In this document: positions 8,010 through 15,547 of the stretch, in pieces | How positions within the stretch are numbered: position 1 is the first letter of the stretch | Layout: every line of letters starts with the position of its first letter | Assembly: GCA_017465085.1 (NCBI GenBank) | Contig: JAFTWW010000050.1 | Span: 1 to 54,845, forward strand | DNA length: 54,845 nt | Direction: 5' to 3' | Source: Clostridia bacterium | Lineage (GTDB): Bacteria > Bacillota > Clostridia > Oscillospirales > Acutalibacteraceae | Position numbers and translations under genes: made by a program | Notes under the pieces: model-generated | The model's database searches: none | Seen by the model: the letters and a program-made list of their open reading frames with translations, nothing else | Told to the model about the DNA's origin: nothing

Positions 8010-8100
8010 GGAGATGTACTCAAGTTGGTGAAGAGGCGCCCCTGCTAAGGGCGTAGGTCGGGTAACCGGCGCGAGAGTTCGAGTCTCTCCATCTCCGCCA
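8010..8100 (+). tRNA. tRNA-Ser (anticodon GCT)
   Basis: Acceptor GGAGATG/CATCTCC, anticodon loop CTGCTAA (anticodon GCT) on a GCCC/GGGC stem, class II variable arm, T-arm GTTCGAGTC, and CCA encoded. Confidence 0.96.
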
Positions 8101-8110
8101 AAATAAAAAT

Positions 8111-8485
8111 ACCAACCCTTGTGGTTGGTATTTTTATTTTTATGATAACGATGGAGGGACTCGAAAAGTCCGGTTCGCTTGCGAATTCTAACAGTTCGGT
8201 GGACTGTTAGAAAGGACGGGTGCGTGTCGGCGGCGTTGACGCCGAGCGAGTCGTCCCTGATAAGATGAGAAAATAAAGTGAGCACCAACCCTTGCGGTTG
8301 GTATTTTTATTTTTATGATAATGATGGAGAGACTCGAAAAGTCCGGTTCGCTTGCGAATTCTAACAGTCCGGTGGACTGTTAGAAAGGACGGGTGCGTGT
8401 CGGCGGCGTTGACGCCGAGCGAGTCGTCCCCCGATAAGATGGAAAATAAAGTGACCACCAACCCTTGCGGTTGGCGGTCTTGTTT
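8111..8485. repeat. 173-base tandem repeat (2.1 copies) carrying tRNA-Ser 3'-end fragments
   Basis: Unit starts at 8111, 8284 and 8457 (a partial third copy) give an exact 173-base period. Each full unit holds a terminator-like hairpin (CCAACCC/GGTTGG with a T-run), then 16 bases complementary to the tRNA-Ser(GCT) T-arm and acceptor region (exact in copy 2, one mismatch in copy 1), then a hairpin with arms AACAGTCC/GGACTGTT (first arm AACAGTTC in copy 1), then a GC-rich stretch. The first hairpin also terminates the tRNA transcript. The stretch has no real gene; open frames here are antisense-tRNA artefacts. Confidence 0.85.
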
Positions 8486-9187
8486 TTACTCGAATATATG
8501 CCGATATTTTTCGCTTAATCGCATAGAAACATAATCCTCTGAGGTTATAATTATGTGGTCGTAAAGCCCCACATCAATCTGGTCAAGGGCTGAGCGTACC
8601 TGCCGCGTGATAAATATATCCTGATCGCTAGGCAGGGCTACTCCGCCGGGATGATTGTGCGCCATTACAATGCTTACTGCATTGTTTTCTAGGATTAATT
8701 TTATAACATCCTTTATGGAAATTCCTACAGAGGATATATCTCCCTCGGCTAAAAACTTAAAGAAGAGCATCTTGCCCTTGGCATCGGTGCCTAAAATACT
8801 AAGTCGCTCATTGGTTACGCCTAAATATCTTGAATATATGTAATCGCCAATCTCCTCGGCGCAGGAGAAATCCGTATTGTGCTCCTGCCGTTGATAGTTA
8901 TAAACCTTGAAAACATTCTGATAAAGCTTTAGCATTACCGCTGTGCTTTCGGAAACGCCCTCAATCTTCATAAGCTCATTTATATCCGCATCAAGAACAC
9001 CTGCAAGGTTTCCGAATTTGTTTACAATACGGTGGGCTAATTCATTTGTATCCTTGCGAGCCAGTGCGTAAAAGAGCATATGCTCAAGTATTTTATGGTC
9101 GGGTGTGTTTTCATTATAGCCGCCCAATAAAAATTCCGCCCGCACTCTCTTGCGGTGCCCCTTATGTAAATCCTTTTGGTTATCCAT
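8486..9187 (-). CDS. RadC/YeeS-family JAB-domain protein
   Basis: A 233-residue protein with the RadC layout: an N-terminal UPF0758 helical part including a helix-hairpin-helix (LMKIEGVSESTA), then a JAB/MPN metalloenzyme-like domain with the zinc-binding motif AHNHPGGVALPSDQD and an upstream catalytic-type Glu region. Despite the name, a role in recombinational repair is disputed and the biochemical function is unknown. It lies 14 bases downstream of rsmA on the same strand. Confidence 0.88.
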   Translation of the reverse strand: MDNQKDLHKGHRKRVRAEFLLGGYNENTPDHKILEHMLFYALARKDTNELAHRIVNKFGNLAGVLDADINELMKIEGVSESTAVMLKLYQNVFKVYNYQRQEHNTDFSCAEEIGDYIYSRYLGVTNERLSILGTDAKGKMLFFKFLAEGDISSVGISIKDVIKLILENNAVSIVMAHNHPGGVALPSDQDIFITRQVRSALDQIDVGLYDHIIITSEDYVSMRLSEKYRHIFE

Positions 9188-9201
9188 TTTTGCTCCTTGG
9201 G

Positions 9202-10062
9202 TTAATTATTATCTTCGAAGATATTATTGCTAAGAGCGGCAAAATCGCCTATAGTAAGCTCCTCTGCCCTTGCCGTTTCTTTAATGCCCGCGTTCTTCAA
9301 ATACGATAAAACGGTTGGTTTATCACATTTAAGATGGTTTGAAAGGGCATTGGAAAGGGTTTTTCGGCGCTGATTAAAGCCCGCCTTTATGAGCTCAAAA
9401 AAGAGATTCTCGCTTTTTACTTTAACAGGAAAATCCTTCCTTATATCAAGCCGTATAACCGCTGAATCCACATTGGGAGCGGGTAGGAAGCAATCCCGCG
9501 GCACATCAAAAAGAATCTGCGCTTCGGAGTAATATTCCACCGCCGCTGTAACGGCGCCTGCCTGTCTTGTACCGAGCCTTGCGCAAAGGCGCTCGGCGGC
9601 TTCAAGCTGCACCATAGCGGTTATGGAGGATATATTAAGTCTGCTTTCAAGTAGGGATATAATAATCGGTGAGGTAATATAATAGGGTAGGTTTGCGCAA
9701 ACGGCGACCTTTTCGCAATCTAAAAATTTTTCTTTGATAATTTTATTAAGGTTAAGCTTTAATACATCGCCGAAGATAATCTCAACATTATTAAAGCCAC
9801 CAACGGTTTTTTGAAGAACGGGCTTTAACCGCTCATCAATCTCAATGGCAACAACCCTTTTGGCTTTTGAAGCGAGCTCGTATGTAAGCACTCCCGCTCC
9901 AGGACCTATTTCTATAACGCCGATGTTTCGGTCACAGCAAGAATCCGCCATAGCGGGACAAACGGTTTCATCTATTATAAAGTTCTGCCCCAAGGATTTT
10001 TTGAACACAAAACCCTCTGAGGAAAGCAACGCTTTAACATCTTTTATATCGGCAAGATTCAT
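9202..10062 (-). CDS. rsmA: 16S rRNA (A1518/A1519) dimethyltransferase RsmA
   Basis: A 286-residue SAM-dependent enzyme (KsgA/RsmA) that dimethylates two adjacent adenines near the 3' end of 16S rRNA. Visible motifs are the entry segment KKSLGQNFIID, motif I EIGPGAGVLTYELA, the acidic end of strand 2 (VAIEIDERL), motif IV NLPYYITSPII, and the C-terminal NQRRKTLSNAL. Length is standard. Loss of the gene usually gives kasugamycin resistance. Confidence 0.95.
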   Translation of the reverse strand: MNLADIKDVKALLSSEGFVFKKSLGQNFIIDETVCPAMADSCCDRNIGVIEIGPGAGVLTYELASKAKRVVAIEIDERLKPVLQKTVGGFNNVEIIFGDVLKLNLNKIIKEKFLDCEKVAVCANLPYYITSPIIISLLESRLNISSITAMVQLEAAERLCARLGTRQAGAVTAAVEYYSEAQILFDVPRDCFLPAPNVDSAVIRLDIRKDFPVKVKSENLFFELIKAGFNQRRKTLSNALSNHLKCDKPTVLSYLKNAGIKETARAEELTIGDFAALSNNIFEDNN

Positions 10063-10178
10063 TAAACATCCACCTTGTTGTGTGTTAATATATATTTTTT
10101 GTCACAAATTTTCACTATTATGACTTTTATATATGAACATTATACGGCACCCACTATGCTTTTTCAAGAAAATTTTAG

Positions 10179-10207
10179 GTGACAAACGCAACATAATATA
10201 GTATAAT
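10179..10207 (+). promoter_or_regulatory. Promoter of the 252-residue protein gene
   Basis: GTGACA, a 17-base spacer and TATAAT (10202-10207). Confidence 0.65.
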
Positions 10208-10227
10208 AAGTTTAATAACTTATTGGA

Positions 10228-10986
10228 GTGAAAAAATTGGATAACAGATATTATGAAAGCGTAATTAAAGAAATGAAGCCGTTTTTTGATGAGAACGGAT
10301 TTAAGGCTATGGAGGATGGCAGTTACCTTTGCGAAACAAAGGCGGCAAGAATCGAATATGAAGAGGCTAAGCAGGTTTATTCTCTTTTAATTGCCGATGT
10401 TGAAGATGGTAATGTGGGCGAGTATTCGCAGGTTACCTCTTGGCTTTTCGATGATAGCCAGAACGAAAAGGATGCCGAGGCTGTTGGCATTGATTTTGTT
10501 GATACCTTAAGGAAAAATATGGGAATCAAGGTAAAGCGTAGCGCAGTTTCAGGCGCAGCCGTTGATCTTCCCACCGCCTCAAAGGGTAGCAGTATGGATA
10601 TTGCAGGATTTACCAAGAAGGTGCTTGATATTTTCCCCGTTTATAAGGAAGAATATAAAATGCACGTTGCTAAATACGGCAATTTCTTATATATGGAATT
10701 TTTTGCAGGCACCTTAATCCCTCAGATCAAAGCCGTTTTAAGTGAGGGCAGTAAAAAGCCCATGAAGAAGCTTTACGATATGCTGGAAACCGCCTATACA
10801 ACGGGTGATAGAGAAACCTCTAATATGGTTGTAGCCGCCGTTTCCGCCGCCGTTTGTGAGGATGATGAATTGAAGGCAAGGGCTATGGAGCTTTTAAGTG
10901 AGGATAATCACCTTAAAAACAGCGTATCCGCCTTTATCCCCGTGCTTCTTAAAGATAAGAAGCTTTCCGAAGCTCTCTTAAAATAA
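10228..10986 (+). CDS. Hypothetical cytoplasmic protein
   Basis: About 250 residues, soluble, with no signal or membrane segment. The N-terminal part (YYESVIKEMKPFFDENGFKAM) looks like a small alpha/beta fold. The C-terminal half (from about residue 125) is helical and might form a repeat-like bundle. No family is recognised. GTG at 10228 gives the longest frame, but GGAG at 10225-10228 is better spaced for TTG at 10237, so the protein may begin MDNRYYE. It precedes the SPFH gene by 33 bases on the same strand and may be co-transcribed with it. Confidence 0.7.
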   Translation: MKKLDNRYYESVIKEMKPFFDENGFKAMEDGSYLCETKAARIEYEEAKQVYSLLIADVEDGNVGEYSQVTSWLFDDSQNEKDAEAVGIDFVDTLRKNMGIKVKRSAVSGAAVDLPTASKGSSMDIAGFTKKVLDIFPVYKEEYKMHVAKYGNFLYMEFFAGTLIPQIKAVLSEGSKKPMKKLYDMLETAYTTGDRETSNMVVAAVSAAVCEDDELKARAMELLSEDNHLKNSVSAFIPVLLKDKKLSEALLK

Positions 10987-11019
10987 AAAACAAAAAATAT
11001 TTTCTTAGGAGGATTTGTT

Positions 11020-11964
11020 ATGTGGCCCGTTTATTTATTGTTAGGTTTAATTGTGATAGTGCTTTTTAGCTGTATCAGAATTGTGCCTGAAGCTACCCAG
11101 TATGTTATTGAGTTTTTAGGTAAGTATAAAACTACCTGGAATGCGGGAATCCACCTTAAAATCCCCGTGCTTGAAAAGGTTGCAAAGAAAATAACCTTAA
11201 AAGAACAGGTTATGGATTCTCCCCCTCAGCCCGTTATCACTAAGGATAACGTTACTATGCAGATTGATACCGTTGTTTTCTTCCGTGTTTTTGATGCCCG
11301 TCTTTTTGCCTATGGCGTTGTAAATCCCATAAGAGCCCTTGAAAATTTGACTGCTACCACCCTTCGTAATATCGTTGGCGATATGGAGCTCGATGGCACC
11401 TTAACCTCAAGGGATATAATCAATACCAAAATGGCTGAAATTCTCGATGAGGCTACTGATCAATGGGGTATGAAGGTTACCCGCGTGGAGCTTAAGAATA
11501 TTATCCCCCCTGCCGAGATCCAGAATGCAATGGAAAAGCAGATGAAGGCCGAGCGCGACCGCCGCGAAACACTCCTGCAGGCAGAGGGCCACAAGGCCGC
11601 CGCCATTACCAGAGCGGAGGGTGATAAGCAGGCTATGATTCTCGCCGCCGAGGGTGAGAGGGATGCTAAAATCGCCCGTGCCGAAGGTGAGGCAAAGGCT
11701 ATCTATCTTGCTAAAAAGGCAGAGGCCGATGGTATTATTGCCCTTAAGGAAGCGGGAGCGGATGCCGCTGTTTTGGAGCTTAAAAAGTTTGAGGCACTTG
11801 TTAATATGTCCAACGGTACAGCCTCCAAGCTCATTATCCCTACCGATGCTGTAAATGCGGTTACAAGTAACGCTATATTTACCGAAACCACAGGTCTTGG
11901 CGATAATGTTAAGGAAGTCCCCAAGCCTGCAAAGAAGGTAAAGAAGGATGAGTGCTGCGAGTAA
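11020..11964 (+). CDS. SPFH/band 7 membrane protein
   Basis: A 314-residue stomatin/QmcA-like protein. One N-terminal membrane segment (residues about 3-22) is followed by the band 7 domain (about 20-200; note VITKDNVTMQIDTVVFFRV), then an Ala/Glu/Lys-rich coiled coil (about 175-250, AEGDKQAMILAAEGERDAKIARAEGEAKA) that drives oligomerisation. Family members form ring or cage assemblies in membrane microdomains and often influence proteases. The C-terminus is basic and ends in two cysteines. The ribosome site is AGGAGG. A second, different SPFH protein is encoded at 36309. Confidence 0.92.
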   Translation: MWPVYLLLGLIVIVLFSCIRIVPEATQYVIEFLGKYKTTWNAGIHLKIPVLEKVAKKITLKEQVMDSPPQPVITKDNVTMQIDTVVFFRVFDARLFAYGVVNPIRALENLTATTLRNIVGDMELDGTLTSRDIINTKMAEILDEATDQWGMKVTRVELKNIIPPAEIQNAMEKQMKAERDRRETLLQAEGHKAAAITRAEGDKQAMILAAEGERDAKIARAEGEAKAIYLAKKAEADGIIALKEAGADAAVLELKKFEALVNMSNGTASKLIIPTDAVNAVTSNAIFTETTGLGDNVKEVPKPAKKVKKDECCE

Positions 11965-12439
11965 GATGGCAGATAATAAAATTTTCAAAACAGGCCTTGT
12001 TCTTTTCTGCATAGGCAGAGGCCTTAGCATTATAGAATCAATAGGGCTGTTGATTTATGATTTGATTTATAGTTTTAATGAACAGCTTTACGGATACAGT
12101 AATCTGAGAACCGTAGTTTTCCTTATAATCTCGGCACTGCTTACGGCTTCGGTAATTGTATTTGCTGCCGTAACAAACAAGAGGCTTAAGGCAAACGAAA
12201 GCGTGAGAGCGGCGGCTATAGCTCTTAGCATATCGATTGCCGTAACTCTCCTTTTCGTTACATACGGAATTCTTAATAACATTATTTCCGATTTGCTTGT
12301 GTATCGCTTTGCCGATGTATCGGCGCTTATAGCCTATATAGCGCAGTCCCTGCTGCTTACGGTGGTATCGGGTGATTTGCTTAGCATTATAGGCGGATTT
12401 ATACTGTTTGCCTATGGTCTTAAAAAGGCTAAAAAATAA
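11948..12439 (+). CDS. Small integral membrane protein
   Basis: A 163-residue protein with four hydrophobic segments (about 15-35, 50-75, 85-110, 125-155) and a lysine-rich C-terminus. No family is recognised. The first ATG (11948) overlaps the end of the SPFH gene by 17 bases; a second ATG at 11966 would give MADNKIFK. Both are close enough for translational coupling. Partnership with the SPFH protein is suggested only by this overlap. A bidirectional terminator follows. Confidence 0.7.
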   Translation: MSAASKMADNKIFKTGLVLFCIGRGLSIIESIGLLIYDLIYSFNEQLYGYSNLRTVVFLIISALLTASVIVFAAVTNKRLKANESVRAAAIALSISIAVTLLFVTYGILNNIISDLLVYRFADVSALIAYIAQSLLLTVVSGDLLSIIGGFILFAYGLKKAKK

Positions 12440-12440
12440 A

Positions 12441-12478
12441 AAAGAAATCTCCAGCCAAAAGGTTGGAGATTTTTTTAT
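12441..12478. terminator. Bidirectional terminator
   Basis: AAATCTCC and GGAGATTT arms around a short CCAAAAGG loop region, with an A-run before and a T-run after. It serves both the membrane protein gene and the convergent DMT transporter. Confidence 0.82.
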
Positions 12479-13374
12479 TTGTTATCCTTAAGATTAACTC
12501 CCCAAACACCTAAAATAATAGGGATACAAAGGAGAATTTCTGTAAGAGAAAACTTTTCTTTGAGTATCAGTATTCCTGCGAATAGGGAAACCACGGTTAT
12601 AATGTTGGAAAATGATGAGGAGCGAACAACACTTATTCGGCTGGTGGAATAGTTATAGAGTATAAAGGCGGCAACCGAGGATATTACCGAAAGATAAATA
12701 ATGGATATTATAAAATCTACACTTGAGAATGCAGTGATAAGCCCCGTGAAATATTCGCCGCGTAAAGCTATAAGGGCCAGAAGATTAAATCCGATAAAGC
12801 CTACCAAAAACATAAAGTAGGTGCGCTCAAAGGGGGAAAAGCTTTTGGATTCACTTCGGCTTAAAATATTGAATACAGCGGCAGAAATCACCGCTAAAAG
12901 CAAAAGTATTATGCCAAGGGCTTTGTTTTGATTGCCATCATCCGATAAAATACTCACGGCCCCCACACCTATAAGGGAAACGGCAGAGCACACGCACTGC
13001 AAAACGGTGGGCTTTTCCTTTAAGAAAAGGGTGGAAAGAAGCATCACCGCTACGGGCACTAAGGAGATTATGAGTCCCGAAAGGGCGGATGAGGTAAGGG
13101 ATATTCCGTAAAGCTCAAAAATAAAGTATAAAAAAGGCTGGGCCAAAGCCATCAAAAAGAGCTTCCTCTTGTTCTTGCCGCGAAGCTCAATCTTAACCAA
13201 CCCGAAGAGGATTAGTAGATTAAGGGCAATAAAGGCCACCGTAAACCTCACCGCCAGAATAAGCAGGGGGTGGGCAACCGTAAGAGCGGTTTTAGAGAAA
13301 AGAAAGCTGAAGCCGAAAATCAGGTTGGCGGCAAGAGCCGCAAGCATACCCATTAGCTTCGTTTTATCTGCCAT
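12475..13374 (-). CDS. EamA/DMT-family transporter
   Basis: About 299 residues with ten predicted membrane helices in two EamA repeats, each with the usual small-residue packing (for example LIFGFSFLFSKTAL and VFNILSRSESKSF). These drug/metabolite transporters export amino acids, nucleosides or other small molecules. The substrate cannot be told. The frame extends to 13419, but that start falls in the -35 box; ATG at 13374 (MADKTKLMG) with GGTGA upstream is preferred. Confidence 0.85.
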   Translation of the reverse strand: MADKTKLMGMLAALAANLIFGFSFLFSKTALTVAHPLLILAVRFTVAFIALNLLILFGLVKIELRGKNKRKLFLMALAQPFLYFIFELYGISLTSSALSGLIISLVPVAVMLLSTLFLKEKPTVLQCVCSAVSLIGVGAVSILSDDGNQNKALGIILLLLAVISAAVFNILSRSESKSFSPFERTYFMFLVGFIGFNLLALIALRGEYFTGLITAFSSVDFIISIIYLSVISSVAAFILYNYSTSRISVVRSSSFSNIITVVSLFAGILILKEKFSLTEILLCIPIILGVWGVNLKDNK

Positions 13375-13390
13375 AAACATCACCGAAAAC

Positions 13391-13419
13391 ATTATACCAA
13401 AGTAAATAATAAATATCAA
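13391..13419 (-). promoter_or_regulatory. Promoter of the DMT transporter
   Basis: TTGATA, 17 bases, TATAAT on the minus strand (-10 at 13391-13396). It implies a very short leader of about 10 bases. Confidence 0.75.
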
Positions 13420-13442
13420 TAAACTAAAATTTCAAAATTTGC

Positions 13443-13471
13443 TTGACAAGAGCATAAAAAGTGGTTATAAT
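13443..13471 (+). promoter_or_regulatory. Promoter of tRNA-Gln
   Basis: Consensus TTGACA, 17 bases, consensus TATAAT, 22 bases before the tRNA. Confidence 0.88.
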
Positions 13472-13493
13472 ACTCTTGCTGTCAAAAAAATAT

Positions 13494-13567
13494 TGGGGAA
13501 TTGTGTAACGGTAGCACGACAGACTCTGACTCTGTTTGTTGGGGTTCGAATCCCTATTCCCCAGCCA
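13494..13567 (+). tRNA. tRNA-Gln (anticodon CTG)
   Basis: Acceptor TGGGGAA/TTCCCCA, anticodon stem ACAGA/TCTGT with loop CTCTGAC (anticodon CTG), T-arm GGTTCGAATCC, and CCA encoded. The U1-A72 pair is typical of tRNA-Gln. Confidence 0.95.
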
Positions 13568-13604
13568 AAAATCGACAAGGTTCGACAGAGCCTTGTCGAT
13601 TTTA
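13568..13604 (+). terminator. Terminator of tRNA-Gln
   Basis: A 13-base perfect stem (AAAATCGACAAGG and its complement) with a 10-base loop immediately after CCA. Part of the right arm recurs at 13642-13655. Confidence 0.8.
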
Positions 13605-13690
13605 CTTATTACCTCTTACTTCTTCACTCTTACCTAAAGGAACCTTGTCGATTTTGAAGTAATAAGTAAAAAGTAATAGGTAAGAAGTTT
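13605..13690. repeat. Degenerate GTAATAAGTA-type low-complexity repeat, inverted
   Basis: Short degenerate repeats built from TTACTTATTACC/TCTTAC units on the left and from GTAATAAGTA/GGTAAGAAG units on the right. The two sides are roughly inverted about a second copy of half of the tRNA terminator stem. Confidence 0.55.
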
Positions 13691-13754
13691 CGGTGTCGGC
13701 TTTGCCGTGATTTTTTTTGCCCCTCAACCAACAGTTTGTAGATTTTTTGAAGGT

Positions 13755-13778
13755 TTTCGCTTATACTTAATAGCGAAA
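13755..13778. promoter_or_regulatory. Palindrome before the XRE regulator (possible operator)
   Basis: TTTCGCT and AGCGAAA, seven-base perfect arms 10 bases apart, end directly against the AGGAGG ribosome site. This could be an autoregulatory operator or an mRNA hairpin limiting translation. Confidence 0.45.
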
Positions 13779-13789
13779 GGAGGAGCGAT

Positions 13790-14398
13790 ATGGACCAAGT
13801 AAAAATCGGGAAATTTATTGCAGGTCGCAGAAAGCTTGCGGGGCTTACTCAAATACAGTTGGCAGAAAGGCTTAATATCACCGATAGGGCGGTATCCAAA
13901 TGGGAAAATGGCAAGGCTATGCCTGATTCCTCTATAATGCTACAGCTTTGTGGTGAGCTTAAAATCAGCGTAAACGAATTGCTTTGCGGGGAGGAAATTA
14001 TGGATAACTATAAAGAAAAATCAGAAGAATTATTACTTGCGCTTACAAAACAAAAGGAGGAAGCGGATAGAAGACTTCTTTCCTTAGAAATTTTAATCGG
14101 CGTATTTTCTGTTATTATTTTATTAGGATTTGACTTTGTGGCTTCCTTTGTGGATATGGCGGATTGGCTTAGGTTTGTGCTTATTGGCGTTGGCTTTATT
14201 ATTGCTATGATTGGCGTAGCTTACGCCCTTAAAATCGAACAGACCGCAGGCTACTACGAGTGCGCCAAATGCGGACACCGATATGTACCTACCTTTAAAA
14301 GCGTTTTATGGGCGATGCATATTAACAGAACCAGGTATATGAAATGTCCTGAGTGCCATCAAAAATCCTGGCAAAAAAAGGTGATTACAAAAGAATAG
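13790..14398 (+). CDS. XRE-family regulator with membrane segments and zinc ribbon
   Basis: A 202-residue protein. Residues 1-65 are a classic XRE helix-turn-helix (LTQIQLAERLNITDRAVSKWENGKAMPD). Residues about 95-150 contain two membrane helices. Residues about 155-195 form a zinc-ribbon-like module with CAKCGHRY and CPECHQKSW. This HTH-TM2-zinc ribbon layout recurs in Clostridia, often near transporters. The protein is presumably membrane tethered. Targets are unknown. The start is fixed by AGGAGG. Confidence 0.85.
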   Translation: MDQVKIGKFIAGRRKLAGLTQIQLAERLNITDRAVSKWENGKAMPDSSIMLQLCGELKISVNELLCGEEIMDNYKEKSEELLLALTKQKEEADRRLLSLEILIGVFSVIILLGFDFVASFVDMADWLRFVLIGVGFIIAMIGVAYALKIEQTAGYYECAKCGHRYVPTFKSVLWAMHINRTRYMKCPECHQKSWQKKVITKE

Positions 14399-14400
14399 CA

Positions 14401-14447
14401 AAAAACCGCGTTAATTATTAAAAAATTATACGCGGTTTTGTTTTTTT
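14401..14447 (+). terminator. Terminator of the XRE gene
   Basis: AAAACCGCG and CGCGGTTTT arms with a T-run after; the loop is AT-rich. Confidence 0.78.
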
Positions 14448-14448
14448 C

Positions 14449-14477
14449 TTACAATATGGCGAAAATTCATATATAAT
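14449..14477 (+). promoter_or_regulatory. Promoter of the TAXI-TRAP operon
   Basis: TTACAA, 17 bases, TATAAT. Confidence 0.7.
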
Positions 14478-14514
14478 ATGTGTGTTGTTCAAAAAAATTG
14501 AGGAGGATTATATT

Positions 14515-15468
14515 ATGAAACGCATTTTTTCTTTACTTTTGGTCGTTGCCATGATATTCACATTGGCAGCCTGCGGCGGCTCCGCTATGACTATGGGTAC
14601 AGGTAGTCCCACAGGTACATATTACGCCTACGGCGGTATTGTTGGCCAGTATATCACTAATGAAGCAGGTATAACCGTTAACGCTGTTTCAACAGGTGGC
14701 TCTAAGGATAATATTCAGGGCATTGATAGCGGTGACTATCAGTTAGGTACCGTTCAGTCCGATGTTATGCACTATGCCTGGAATGGCACCCGCTCTTTCG
14801 AGGAGGATGGTAAGATTGATACCTTCCGCACAGTAGCAGGTCTTTATGCCGAGGCTGTTCAGCTTGTTACCGTTAATCCCGATATCAAGTCTGTAAGTGA
14901 CCTTGAAGGCAAGAAGGTTTCCATCGGTGCTCCCGGTTCAGGCGTTTACTTTAATGCAGTTGATGTTCTTGCTGCTGCAGGCCTTACCGAAAAGGATATT
15001 AAGCCCCAGTATCAGAACTTTGATGAGAGCGCTGATGCCTTAAAGGATGGCAAGATTGATGCGGCCTTCATCGTTGCAGGCGCTCCCACCCCTGCCATCA
15101 CCGAGCTTAGTATGACCAATGCAAATACCCGCATTGTTCCTATCGATGGCGATATTGCCGAAAAGCTTATGAAGGATAACACCTTCTATTCTGTTTATAA
15201 GATTCCTGCCGAAACCTATAAGAATCAGAGCGAAGAGATTGCAACCGTTACTGTTAAGGCTACCTTAATAGTTAGCGCAGATGCAAGTGAGGATGATGTT
15301 TATAAGCTCACTGCCGCTATCTTCGATAATATTGATGATATTACTAAGGAACACGCCAAGGGCGCAGAATTAAGCCTTGAGAATGCTACCGAGGGCCTTA
15401 CCGTTCCCTTCCACGCAGGCGCGGCTAAATACTTTAAGGAAAAGGATATTGACGTAGAGTCTAAGTAA
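14515..15468 (+). CDS. TAXI-family TRAP transporter solute-binding lipoprotein
   Basis: 317 residues from ATG 14515, chosen because GAGGAGG lies upstream and the protein then opens with a lipoprotein signal (MKRIFSLLLVVAMIFTLAAC, Cys20 lipidated). The mature domain begins MGTGSPTGTYYAYGG, the hallmark of TAXI receptors, followed by the TGGSKDNIQGI segment. It captures an anionic solute (glutamate or another carboxylate in known cases) for the permease encoded next. Translation from upstream ATG 14482 is possible but would spoil the signal peptide. Confidence 0.93.
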   Translation: MKRIFSLLLVVAMIFTLAACGGSAMTMGTGSPTGTYYAYGGIVGQYITNEAGITVNAVSTGGSKDNIQGIDSGDYQLGTVQSDVMHYAWNGTRSFEEDGKIDTFRTVAGLYAEAVQLVTVNPDIKSVSDLEGKKVSIGAPGSGVYFNAVDVLAAAGLTEKDIKPQYQNFDESADALKDGKIDAAFIVAGAPTPAITELSMTNANTRIVPIDGDIAEKLMKDNTFYSVYKIPAETYKNQSEEIATVTVKATLIVSADASEDDVYKLTAAIFDNIDDITKEHAKGAELSLENATEGLTVPFHAGAAKYFKEKDIDVESK

Positions 15469-15547
15469 TTGGACTTTAAGTAAATCTCAAACAGTTGATA
15501 GCTGCGGCATAAACTGTCGCAGCTATTTTAATATTTTTATTGGAAAG

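Noticed and set aside
8111-8485. CRISPR array
   Set aside because: The 173-base units are adjacent full-length copies with no short repeat/unique spacer pattern, and no cas genes occur.
7995-8534. Open frames with GETRTLAP- and HPSFLTVHRTVRIRK-like products on the minus strand, and a plus-strand frame at 8352
   Set aside because: They are antisense readings of tRNA-Ser and its tandem copies. Such products are common database artefacts, with no ribosome site or independent support.
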